DNA of 9,780 bases from Devosia sp. (GTDB lineage: Bacteria > Pseudomonadota > Alphaproteobacteria > Rhizobiales > Devosiaceae), in contig JAEUMC010000009.1 in the NCBI GenBank assembly GCA_016793415.1, positions 1 to 9,780 on the forward strand, written 5' to 3'. Below the pieces are notes generated by a model. It saw nothing but the letters and a program-made list of their open reading frames with translations. It had not been told where the DNA came from and made no database searches. Positions 1 through 5,296 of this stretch are shown piece by piece (position 1 is the first letter of the stretch; each line of letters begins with the position of its first letter). Made by a program: the position numbers and the translations under genes.

Positions 1-534
1 GGTGCGGAACGCCACCGTGCCGCCCAGTGCGTCCGATCCCCAGAGCACCGAGTTCGGGCCGCGGATGATCTCGACCGCCTTCATGTTCCACGGGTCGACG
101 AAGGCGCGGCTGCCGTCCTGCGTCCATTCGGCGACGCGCGAACCATCCACCAACATCTGCACGCGATTGGTGCCGACGCCGCGGATCGAGAACGAGTTGA
201 GTTCGCCCCAGGGGTTCACCGACGAGGTGGTGCGTGGCACCGAAACGCCGGGCTCGTAGCGTACCAGATCCTGGATATCGCGCACCATGTGGCTCTCGAT
301 GGCCTTGCCGTCGATCACCGAAATGGTCTGCGGCACGTCGAGCACGTTCTTCTTGGATCGTTGCGCGACGAACGTGATGCGCTTGAGGATCGTGGTCTGT
401 GCCTCGGTCAGGTCCTGCGCCGCTACCGGCTGCGGGATGGCGCACAGCAGCGCCACCGCGCTGACGCCCACGAGATACCAAGGTGAGAAATGTGCGCGTG
501 CGAAAACGCTCGCGCCCTGCGGCCGATGTGACAT
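1..534 (-). CDS. TonB-dependent heme/hemoglobin-type outer-membrane receptor, N-terminal part
   Basis: The reading frame is open from an ATG at 534 to the left edge, giving 178 residues of a protein that should be about 650-800 aa. Residues 1-40 form a signal peptide with a hydrophobic core at about 19-33 and a likely cut after the Ala-Ala-Gln at 38-40. A TonB-box-like segment lies at about 49-57 (ILKRITFVA). A plug domain follows: VPQTISVID at 67-75, FSIRGVGTNRVQMLVDG at 115-131 and VEIIRGPNSVLWGSDALGG at 154-172, all characteristic of TonB receptors. The wording of the plug resembles the hemoglobin/heme receptor group (HmuR, BhuR, ShmR), and the adjacent hemP, hugZ and tonB genes support heme as substrate. 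The substrate remains inferred because the barrel, with its FRAP/NPNL-type heme motifs, is outside the window. The gene sits 136 nt downstream of the ialB-like gene, with its own operator-like palindrome at 646-660. A G-rich stretch just before the ATG is a weak ribosome binding site. Confidence 0.93.
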   Translation of the reverse strand, partial: MSHRPQGASVFARAHFSPWYLVGVSAVALLCAIPQPVAAQDLTEAQTTILKRITFVAQRSKKNVLDVPQTISVIDGKAIESHMVRDIQDLVRYEPGVSVPRTTSSVNPWGELNSFSIRGVGTNRVQMLVDGSRVAEWTQDGSRAFVDPWNMKAVEIIRGPNSVLWGSDALGGTVAFRT

Positions 535-607
535 GCCTGCCCCCGAAAGAAACCGAAGATGTTGGCTGGCTGTCGGCGCGCCGCACGCCGCGTGGCTTGC
601 TGTTTCA

Positions 608-624
608 CGGCCCGTCGCGGGCCG
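608..624 (-). promoter_or_regulatory. GC-rich hairpin in the leader of the TonB receptor gene
   Basis: A perfect 7-bp stem (CGGCCCG at 608-614 and CGGGCCG at 618-624) closes a 3-nt loop. It lies between the operator-like palindrome and the receptor start codon, so it would be in the 5' untranslated RNA of the receptor. No T-run follows on the minus strand, so it is not a classical intrinsic terminator. It could stabilise the mRNA, help end transcripts from the upstream ialB-like gene, or have no role. Only the structure is seen; the function is inferred. Confidence 0.45.
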
Positions 625-645
625 GTGTTCACGCTCTATTAAAGG

Positions 646-660
646 TGAGTATCTGAGTCA
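646..660. promoter_or_regulatory. IRO-like (RirA-type) iron-responsive operator upstream of the TonB receptor
   Basis: The sequence TGAGTATCTGAGTCA matches the TGA-N9-TCA iron-responsive operator described for the Fe-S regulator RirA of rhizobia. It lies 112 bp upstream of the receptor ATG at 534. On the minus strand a TTTAAT hexamer (643-638) that could be a -10 element abuts it, and a TTGACT (661-656) overlaps one half-site. The exact promoter is not resolved: a -35/-10 pair with normal spacing is not convincing. A near-identical arrangement occurs upstream of hemP at 4958-4972. If it is a RirA site, the receptor would be repressed when iron is plentiful. Alternatives are an Irr or HmuP target. 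Confidence 0.6.
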
Positions 661-670
661 AGATTAAATG

Positions 671-1186
671 CTATTGCGCCAGCTCGGCGGTGCGGTTGTA
701 GGCAGCAGTGAAGCCCTGGAGTGACAGCGTCACCGTCACCGGCTGGCCGTCATCGACCTTCACTCCGGTGACTTCCAATGTCGTTCCGACCTTCATGGCG
801 CTGAGCGCCACCTCGTCGAAATCGAGCGGCACCAGGCACCCGGTCTGCACGCACGTGAGGAACGGTCGGGCCTGACCCAGTTGCTGGCCGTCGATGCCGA
901 GCTGTACGCCGGCGTCGAGCCGCAGCCCGAACGCCGTCAGCAGCATGCCTTCGGCCTTGTTGCCGCTGGGGGCCGCAAGCTCCACCGCTACCAGCGCGCT
1001 GCCGGTCTGCGGGTTGCCGGCGGTCTGCGAGAAGGCGCAGTCCTTGCCGGCTTCGACCAGCGTGCAGTTCACCGTCCAGCTGCCATGCGCCTCGTTGAGC
1101 GCCGAGGCGCCACCCGGCAACGTCGCCTGCTCGGCCAGCACCGGTGTCGCCAGCAGCATCAGCCCTGCCGAGATCAGGGCCTTCAC
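671..1186 (-). CDS. IalB-family secreted protein (invasion-associated locus B family)
   Basis: This is a 171-aa protein starting at a GTG (1186) that overlaps the hugZ-like stop by 4 nt (GTGA), with a GAGG 8 nt upstream. Residues 1-18 are a clear Sec signal peptide (MKALISAGLMLLATPVLA), so the mature form should be periplasmic or surface-associated. The body has the IalB-family pattern: a WTVNC segment (37-41), four cysteines at 41, 50, 112 and 117, the phrase CLVPLDFDEVALSAMKVG (117-134) and a closing SLQGFTAAYNR (155-165). The cysteines probably form two disulfides. The family name comes from the Bartonella protein linked to erythrocyte invasion, but most members in free-living alphaproteobacteria have no known role. 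Here it is the last gene of the hemP-exbB-exbD-tonB-hugZ string, so a function connected with heme or iron uptake is the more natural guess. Family confidence is high; role is unknown. Confidence 0.85.
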   Translation of the reverse strand: MKALISAGLMLLATPVLAEQATLPGGASALNEAHGSWTVNCTLVEAGKDCAFSQTAGNPQTGSALVAVELAAPSGNKAEGMLLTAFGLRLDAGVQLGIDGQQLGQARPFLTCVQTGCLVPLDFDEVALSAMKVGTTLEVTGVKVDDGQPVTVTLSLQGFTAAYNRTAELAQ

Positions 1187-1980
1187 GAGACGACCCTCGC
1201 ATCCCTCAGCGGCCGGTTCAGCGCTCGGCGCGCTTCGCCGGCCATCTTCACCAGCGTCATGTGCATGTCCTTGGACGATGTGAGTTCAGTCTCGAACCAG
1301 ACACGACGGATATCGTCGCCGTCGGCGAGATCCATGCCCTCGGCGTCGACGCCGATCAGTCGCCATTTGCCGGCCGCCGCCTTGGCGAAGTGCTCGGCAT
1401 AGAGGCCGACCGCTTCGCCATGATCGTCGTTCATATGCTCGACCGCGCTCGGCTCCGTCATTGCCAGCTCGGGGTTGGCCGGATTGGCGTTCAACAGGTG
1501 TTCGCGCGTCAGCGCATAGGCGCGGCCGAACCCGCCATTGTAAGAGGCGCTTTTCGGCTCCAGCCGGAAGTAGCGGAAGTCGCTCAGGCCTGAGTAGAGC
1601 TTGGCTTTCTGCTGGTGGATCAGGTAGCGCGTGTCGAGCCGCTGGTGCTCCTCGCTGTCGCGTTCGACCTCACGTGCCTCGCAGGCGACGGTAAGGCGGG
1701 CATGCGCCAATGGATCGCCCTTGCCCGGATAGCCGATCAGCAGCGAGCAGCGTGGATCGGCGAGCAGCGCCCCGGTATGGGCTGCGAGCTTCGAAATCAG
1801 GATGATCGGCGCACCGTCGAAATCGGTGGACACCCCGACCCGGGTGGCGATCGGCCAGCCGGTGCCGGGCTCGATCGTCGCCAGCGACCCCGACCGCGCC
1901 GAGCGGATCAGCGTCTTGGCTTCCCGCACCGCCTCGGCAGTGGTCTCCAGCAGCACGTCTTTCTTCTTTTCTTCCTGCAT
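1183..1980 (-). CDS. hugZ: HugZ-family heme-utilisation protein (split-barrel FMN-binding-like plus DUF2470)
   Basis: This 265-aa protein has two parts. Residues about 14-150 form a pyridoxamine-5'-phosphate-oxidase-like split barrel, with SARSGSLATIEPGTGWPIAT at 27-46, PIILISKLAAHTGALLADP at 58-76 and DFRYFRLEPKSASYNGGFGRA at 134-154. Residues about 176-252 match the DUF2470 domain (AVEHMNDDHGEAVGLYA at 179-195, VDAEGMDL at 211-218, RRVWFE at 225-230). This order is typical of HugZ/HutZ-type proteins, some of which degrade heme to biliverdin and release iron in the cytoplasm. No signal peptide is present. The ATG at 1980 has a GGAG 8 nt upstream and follows the tonB stop by 25 nt; the stop overlaps the ialB-like start. 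Context in a TonB/HemP operon supports a heme role. The heme-ligating histidine cannot be assigned from sequence alone. Some family members bind but do not degrade heme, so catalysis is inferred. Confidence 0.88.
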   Translation of the reverse strand: MQEEKKKDVLLETTAEAVREAKTLIRSARSGSLATIEPGTGWPIATRVGVSTDFDGAPIILISKLAAHTGALLADPRCSLLIGYPGKGDPLAHARLTVACEAREVERDSEEHQRLDTRYLIHQQKAKLYSGLSDFRYFRLEPKSASYNGGFGRAYALTREHLLNANPANPELAMTEPSAVEHMNDDHGEAVGLYAEHFAKAAAGKWRLIGVDAEGMDLADGDDIRRVWFETELTSSKDMHMTLVKMAGEARRALNRPLRDARVVS

Positions 1981-2005
1981 CGCAATGACTCCGAATGTGA
2001 TGTGT

Positions 2006-3136
2006 CTAAAAACCGAGCGGGACGTCGAACTGCCAGGACGAACGGCCGGCGGCCTCGGGAATTGGGGGGAAGGGGGCTGCCCGCTTCACGGCAGCGAGCG
2101 ACGCTTGGTCGATCGCCTCGTTGCCGGAGCTGCGCAGCAGTGCAACCTTCAGCAGGTTACCCTCGGCGCCGACCACGAACCTTACCGTGGCCTCGCCCCT
2201 GGTGTCCCGGGTTTTCGGGGCCCGGGCCGCCCGCACCACCTTGGATTGCACCAATCCGGGGTATTTGCTTGCCGCCGCGCTGCCGCCATCGTTCTTCTTA
2301 CCGGCGCCGCCCCCGGATTTCTTCGCGGCGCTGTCGGCTTCCGCCGTGCCGCCGTTGCCAAGGCTGGCCTGTTTCGACGGCGCTTGCTTTTCGGGCTGCT
2401 TTTTCGTCGGCCTCTCGGCCTTCGGTTGCTCCGTCGGCTGTTCTTTCGGCTGCTCCTTGGCCGGCTCAGCCTTCGCTTCGACCGGCTTGCGGATGATGCG
2501 CGGCTTGGGGATCGGCGCGACCTCCAGCTCCTCTTCGATCACCGGCGCGAGGCTTGCCGTTTCGAGCGGCTTTGCCACCTCGACCGGCTTCACCAGCGCT
2601 GTCGGGATCTGCTGGACCGGCGGCTCCGGCGTCAGCTGGCCGATTGTCGCGCCACGCACCGCGTCGAGCGGGTCGGACTGCGATGGCGTCACGCTGTCGG
2701 CAGCCAGCGCTGCCGCCGCGTCCACCATTTGCGGCGTGGCCGCTTCGATCGGCGCGATCGGATCCGCCGCCGCGGTCAGCACCTCGGCCGAGGCGATCTC
2801 TTCGCTCTCGGTCGGCGTAATCTCGGCGACCTCAACCGGGGCAGCCACGGCTTCTACCGCTTTGGCCGGCTCGGCTTCCGCCGCCTCGACCATCTCGGCC
2901 TCGGTCGTTTCCGGCACCTCTTCGGCCCCGATCTCGGCACCGGCCGACACCAGCGTCTCCGTCGCCTCGCTGATCTCCTCGGTCGGATTGGCAGTCGCCA
3001 TGTCGACCGAGATGATCTCGACAGACACTGATTCCGCTGCGCTTTCGTCGATCGCCGGTTCGAGATTGAGGAGCACGAACGCCCCGGCGATCAGCCCGAT
3101 ATGGATGCCGGCAGAGGCGAGGGCGGCCCCTTTCAT
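2006..3136 (-). CDS. tonB: TonB energy transducer with a long charged periplasmic linker
   Basis: This 376-aa protein spans from the inner membrane to outer-membrane receptors and passes them proton-motive energy harvested by ExbB-ExbD. Residues about 6-25 are the single N-terminal membrane anchor, with a histidine at 12 where TonB proteins have a functionally important one. Residues 29-130 are Ala/Glu-rich and strongly acidic. Residues about 205-255 are Pro/Lys-rich and basic, with EQP repeats at 228-238. Residues 262-290 are Gly/Ser/Lys-rich. Residues 291-376 are a TonB C-terminal domain (KYPGLVQSKVVRAARAPKTR at 291-310, GEATVRFVVGAEGNL at 314-328, SSWQFDVPLGF at 366-376). At 376 aa it is much longer than E. 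coli TonB (239 aa), mostly in the linker. The ATG lies 1 nt after the exbD stop, so translation is probably coupled. The neighbouring receptor and HemP suggest dedication to heme uptake. Confidence 0.93.
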   Translation of the reverse strand: MKGAALASAGIHIGLIAGAFVLLNLEPAIDESAAESVSVEIISVDMATANPTEEISEATETLVSAGAEIGAEEVPETTEAEMVEAAEAEPAKAVEAVAAPVEVAEITPTESEEIASAEVLTAAADPIAPIEAATPQMVDAAAALAADSVTPSQSDPLDAVRGATIGQLTPEPPVQQIPTALVKPVEVAKPLETASLAPVIEEELEVAPIPKPRIIRKPVEAKAEPAKEQPKEQPTEQPKAERPTKKQPEKQAPSKQASLGNGGTAEADSAAKKSGGGAGKKNDGGSAAASKYPGLVQSKVVRAARAPKTRDTRGEATVRFVVGAEGNLLKVALLRSSGNEAIDQASLAAVKRAAPFPPIPEAAGRSSWQFDVPLGF

Positions 3137-3137
3137 C

Positions 3138-3575
3138 TTACTGTTCGCGCTGCTGGGTGATCAGCCCGATGCGGGCATAGCCGGCACGGCTCAGGTCGCC
3201 CATCACCTGCATGATCAGTCCGTAGTCGGCGGTGGCGTCGCCCCGGATATAGAGCCGCTGCTGCGTGCCGGCTTCACCGGCGGCAGCCCCCACAGAGCTC
3301 AGCAGCGTGTCGAGCGTGATCTCGTCCTCGCCAAGATAGACGTGGCCCTCAGGCGTCACCGAAATGGTGAGGGGCTTGCTCCCTTCGACTTTCATTTCCG
3401 GCGCGTTGGTCTGCGGCAGGTCGATCGGCACGCCCGAAGTGAGCAGCGGCGCCGTCACCATGAACACGATCAGCAGCACCAGCATCACGTCGACCAGCGG
3501 CGTCACGTTGATGTCGCCGATCGGCCCACCCCGTCGGCCGCGCCGCCCGCGGGCGCTTTGCAGCGACATGCTCAT
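3138..3575 (-). CDS. exbD: ExbD, biopolymer transport proton-channel subunit
   Basis: This 145-aa protein is of normal length for ExbD/TolR. A basic cytoplasmic N-terminus (RGRRGRRGGPIG at 9-20) leads into one membrane helix at about 22-45, starting DINVTPLVDVMLVLLIVFMV (21-40). Asp29 sits at the position of the essential membrane aspartate (Asp25 in E. coli ExbD). The periplasmic domain (46-145) includes LYIRGDATADYGLIMQVMGD (108-127), typical of the family. With ExbB it uses the proton gradient to power TonB. The start at 3575 overlaps the exbB stop by 1 nt (TGATG). A second in-frame ATG at 3569 would remove two residues and cannot be excluded. ExbD rather than TolR is chosen because tonB, not tolA/tolB/pal, follows immediately. 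Confidence 0.93.
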   Translation of the reverse strand: MSMSLQSARGRRGRRGGPIGDINVTPLVDVMLVLLIVFMVTAPLLTSGVPIDLPQTNAPEMKVEGSKPLTISVTPEGHVYLGEDEITLDTLLSSVGAAAGEAGTQQRLYIRGDATADYGLIMQVMGDLSRAGYARIGLITQQREQ

Positions 3576-4291
3576 CAGGCGTTCCCCCGCGCATCGAGCT
3601 GCCGCGACAGCAGCACCGAGACCCGGTCGGCGAACGCCTCGAGCCGGCCGATCAGCCGCCCGGCATCACCGGAAAGCTTGTTGTAGGCAATCACCGCCGG
3701 GATCGCCGCCAGCAGCCCGAGTGCGGTGGCGAACAGCGCCTCGGCGATGCCCGGCGCCACCACGGCAAGACTGGTGGATTTGGCGGCGGCGATCGAGGTG
3801 AAGGCGTTCATGATGCCCCACACCGTGCCGAACAGACCGACGAACGGCGCGGCGCTCCCAACCGTCGCGAGCAGCGACAGGCTGCGATCGAGCTTCTCGC
3901 TCTCGGCGGCCACCGTGGTGTCGAGAACGATGCGCAGCCGCGCCTGCAGGCCCCCGGAACTGGCGGCATTTTCGGCGTGGCTGCCGTTCCATTCTTCCAT
4001 CGCCGCGGCAAACAGCGCGCCGAGCCCGGTGCGCGGGCCATCCTTCAGCCGGGCGTAGATCTGGTTCAACGGTTCGCCCGAGGCGAAGATCCGGTCGAAT
4101 GCCTTCATCTCGCGCTTCGCCCTGGCATAGGCAGCGGCCTTGGCGAAGATCACCGCCCAGCAGGCGATCGAGGCGAACAGCAGCCCCAGCATCACCGACT
4201 TCACCACCCAATCCGCCTGCATGAACAGCGCGAACATCGACATGTCATGCGCCGCCGCCACCGGCTCGACCGCTTCGATCACCGTTTCCAT
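3575..4291 (-). CDS. exbB: ExbB, TonB-system proton channel protein (MotA/TolQ/ExbB family)
   Basis: Taken from the ATG at 4291 this is a 238-aa protein. It has three membrane helices at about 28-50, 144-166 and 178-202, and a large cytoplasmic stretch between the first two. The family core is plain: LATVGSAAPFVGLFGTVWGI at 141-160, followed by TSLAVVAPGIAEALFATALG at 173-192. It forms the oligomeric channel around ExbD that drives TonB. An upstream in-frame start at 4348 would add 19 Arg-rich residues overlapping the preceding gene. I prefer 4291 because its ATG shares one base with the preceding TGA stop (TGATG), the same junction as exbB/exbD, and because METVIEAVEPV is a plausible beginning. 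The core also resembles TolQ, but tonB and hemP next door argue for ExbB. Confidence 0.92.
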   Translation of the reverse strand: METVIEAVEPVAAAHDMSMFALFMQADWVVKSVMLGLLFASIACWAVIFAKAAAYARAKREMKAFDRIFASGEPLNQIYARLKDGPRTGLGALFAAAMEEWNGSHAENAASSGGLQARLRIVLDTTVAAESEKLDRSLSLLATVGSAAPFVGLFGTVWGIMNAFTSIAAAKSTSLAVVAPGIAEALFATALGLLAAIPAVIAYNKLSGDAGRLIGRLEAFADRVSVLLSRQLDARGNA

Positions 4292-4716
4292 CAGATGCCG
4301 AACTCCACGCCGTCGAGACGCGACACGGTGCTGAGCTCGGCGAGGCACAGCTTCGGATCCAGCCCGGCACCTTCACAGGCGACGACATCATTGATCAGCA
4401 CGCGGCTCACCTTGTCGCAGCCGAGCTCGCCGATATCGAACTGCAGGACCCGGGTCTTGCCTTCCGGCATCGCCTTGAAATCCAGCGATACCAGCCGCTC
4501 GATGCCGCCGCCGGCGCCGAACAGCGCAATCTCGAACGCCGAGCGGGTCAGTTCGGTGCCGAGCCTGTTGGTGGCGAGGAAGGTGACGCGGCAGCCGGTG
4601 TCGCTGGGCGTCAGCGCGTTGAGCTCCAGAGCCAGGGCAGCGGCCGGCTCGACCTCCTGCGCCAGGGTCGGCGTCGCGCACAGCGCCGCCAGCAGCAGTG
4701 TAAAAGCGAGGCGCAT
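4291..4716 (-). CDS. Small secreted four-cysteine protein of unknown function in the heme operon
   Basis: This is a 141-aa protein that I cannot assign to a characterised family. The ATG at 4716 is chosen because AGGAG lies 7 nt upstream, overlapping the hemP stop codon, and because it gives a clean signal peptide MRLAFTLLLAALCATPTLAQ (1-20). An in-frame start at 4875 would only add Arg/Pro/Ser-rich residues read out of frame through hemP. The mature part has four cysteines (42, 100, 114, 124), so two disulfides are possible in the periplasm. It has no further membrane helix. Recognisable stretches are CRVTFLATNRLGTELTRSAF (42-61), LVSLDFKAMPEGKTRVLQFD (75-94) and CDKVSRVLINDVVACEG (100-116). 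It ends in a TGATG overlap with exbB. I recall small proteins labelled 'Tat pathway signal sequence domain protein' at this place in related operons, but this copy shows no twin-arginine motif. The operon position suggests a role in heme uptake or in the TonB complex; that is inference. Confidence 0.82.
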   Translation of the reverse strand: MRLAFTLLLAALCATPTLAQEVEPAAALALELNALTPSDTGCRVTFLATNRLGTELTRSAFEIALFGAGGGIERLVSLDFKAMPEGKTRVLQFDIGELGCDKVSRVLINDVVACEGAGLDPKLCLAELSTVSRLDGVEFGI

Positions 4717-4726
4717 GGCGGCGCTC

Positions 4727-4930
4727 CTATTTGTTGAGGACGAGTTTGCCCTGCCGGGTGATCCGCAGCCGGTAGGTGAGGCCCTGATGGGCGATGCCGA
4801 TCTCGGTGGCACCGTTGAACAGTTCCTCGGTGGTGAAGCTCGGCAGGCCCGCCGCCTGCGCCTCGGCTTTGGCAACTGCCTCCGGCAGTGCCGCCATGTC
4901 CTCTAGATCCTCTAGTCGCACCTTGGTCAC
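4727..4930 (-). CDS. hemP: Hemin uptake protein HemP/HmuP
   Basis: This is a 67-aa peptide whose C-terminal half carries the HemP-family signature: SFTTEELFNGATEIGIAHQG (31-50) followed by LTYRLRITRQGKLVLNK (51-67). HemP/HmuP proteins are small cytoplasmic peptides. In Bradyrhizobium and Sinorhizobium HmuP is needed to activate the outer-membrane heme receptor gene, so here it may act on the receptor promoter near 640-660. The start is uncertain. The GTG at 4930 (used here) has only a weak upstream AGG. An ATG at 4897 would give 56 aa and still keep the conserved part. Between the two lies a 9-bp near-perfect tandem repeat (4898-4915) encoding LEDLED. It is the first gene of the operon, 27 nt from an operator-like palindrome, with the next gene 10 nt downstream. 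Confidence 0.9.
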   Translation of the reverse strand: MTKVRLEDLEDMAALPEAVAKAEAQAAGLPSFTTEELFNGATEIGIAHQGLTYRLRITRQGKLVLNK

Positions 4931-4957
4931 CCCGACCGCCTGCTATCCATTAAAATA

Positions 4958-4972
4958 TGAGTGTGAGTATCA
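4958..4972. promoter_or_regulatory. IRO-like (RirA-type) operator in the hemP operon promoter region
   Basis: TGAGTGTGAGTATCA is an exact TGA-N9-TCA match, in an AT-rich patch (4946-4980) that stands out from the GC-rich surroundings. A second, overlapping and imperfect copy starts at 4964 (TGAGTATCATAATTA). It aligns with 11 of 15 positions of the palindrome at 646-660, sharing TGAGTATC. A TTTAAT hexamer on the minus strand (4954-4949), a possible -10 element, lies 3 bp away, as it lies 2 bp away at the receptor promoter. A 10-bp perfect palindrome CATAATTATG occupies 4971-4980. The GTG of hemP is 27 nt downstream. Iron-responsive repression by RirA, possibly with HmuP or Irr input, is the likely regulation by analogy with rhizobia. 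Confidence 0.62.
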
Positions 4973-5071
4973 TAATTATGCGGACACGCAAGCGCCACAA
5001 TGTCGCCGGGGTGAGGGAGGGGTGCATAGGGGCGCGGTTCAGCGCACATGCACCGGCGGTCCCCCACGCGT

Positions 5072-5240
5072 CCCCTCGCCCCTCTGGGGAGAGGGTCAGG
5101 GTGAGGGGCGCCAAGCGCACCGGACAGAGACCGAGTCCAGGTTGAACGAATGCCGCGTCACCTCGACGACAACAAGCTTGCCTTGCACGTCGCGCGCTTG
5201 GCGCCCCTCACCCCGTCCCTCTCCCCAGAGGGGCGAGGGG
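5072..5240. repeat. Long inverted repeat (47-bp arms, 75-bp spacer), probable dispersed intergenic element
   Basis: The left arm (5072-5118) and right arm (5194-5240) are reverse complements at 44 of 47 positions. The only differences are a 3-nt block (TCA at 5096-5098). Each arm itself contains a 6-bp stem, CCCTCT and AGAGGG around GGGG in the left arm (5080-5095). Arms rich in CCCCTC and CTCTCCCC runs, giving shadow peptides like PLTPSLSPEGRG, are a familiar type of dispersed intergenic repeat in proteobacterial genomes. I see no transposase, so if mobile it is a MITE-like passenger. Because it lies between the end of the MoxR operon and the heme promoter, the transcript could form a large hairpin that insulates the two. 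Repeat structure is certain; its nature is inferred. Confidence 0.85.
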
Positions 5241-5296
5241 GCGATAACTGCGACATTGGTGCTTGCTCCTCCCCGCCCGTTTGGCAGGGGTGCCGC

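Larger units (their letters stand above)
4931..5296. other. Non-coding region between the hemP operon and the MoxR operon
   Basis: This 366-bp stretch holds the AT-rich heme-operon promoter region at its left end and the 47-bp-arm inverted repeat in its right half. I see no credible gene: the short frames present translate the repeat arms into Pro/Arg/Gly-rich sequence. The MoxR operon ends at its right border with a TAG at 5297-5299, with no classical intrinsic terminator directly after it. The repeat is the only strong structure that could end that transcript. Confidence 0.75.

Noticed and set aside
656..661. TTGACT as a definite -35 box for the receptor promoter
   Set aside because: No good -10 hexamer lies at 16-18 bp spacing; the nearby TTTAAT is only 12 bp away, so no firm promoter call is made.
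1802..3031. A 409-codon plus-strand frame, Arg/Leu-rich
   Set aside because: It is antisense to tonB and hugZ and shows the Arg-rich composition typical of shadow frames.
2121..3686. A 521-codon open frame on the plus strand, opposite tonB and exbD
   Set aside because: Its translation is Ser/Ala-rich without domain features and lies antisense to well-supported tonB and exbD; GC-rich low-complexity coding DNA easily leaves the opposite strand open.
4292..4348. Extension of exbB to an ATG at 4348
   Set aside because: It adds 19 Arg-rich residues and loses the TGATG junction that recurs at exbB/exbD.
4717..4875. Upstream in-frame extension of the small secreted protein to an ATG at 4875
   Set aside because: It would overlap nearly all of hemP, hide the signal peptide behind 53 Arg/Pro/Ser-rich residues, and ignore the good ribosome site before 4716.
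5151..5290. Possible small plus-strand gene starting at the ATG at 5150-5152
   Set aside because: Its translation runs into the repeat arm and reads as the usual Pro/Ser/Arg shadow of such repeats, with no ribosome site or domain.
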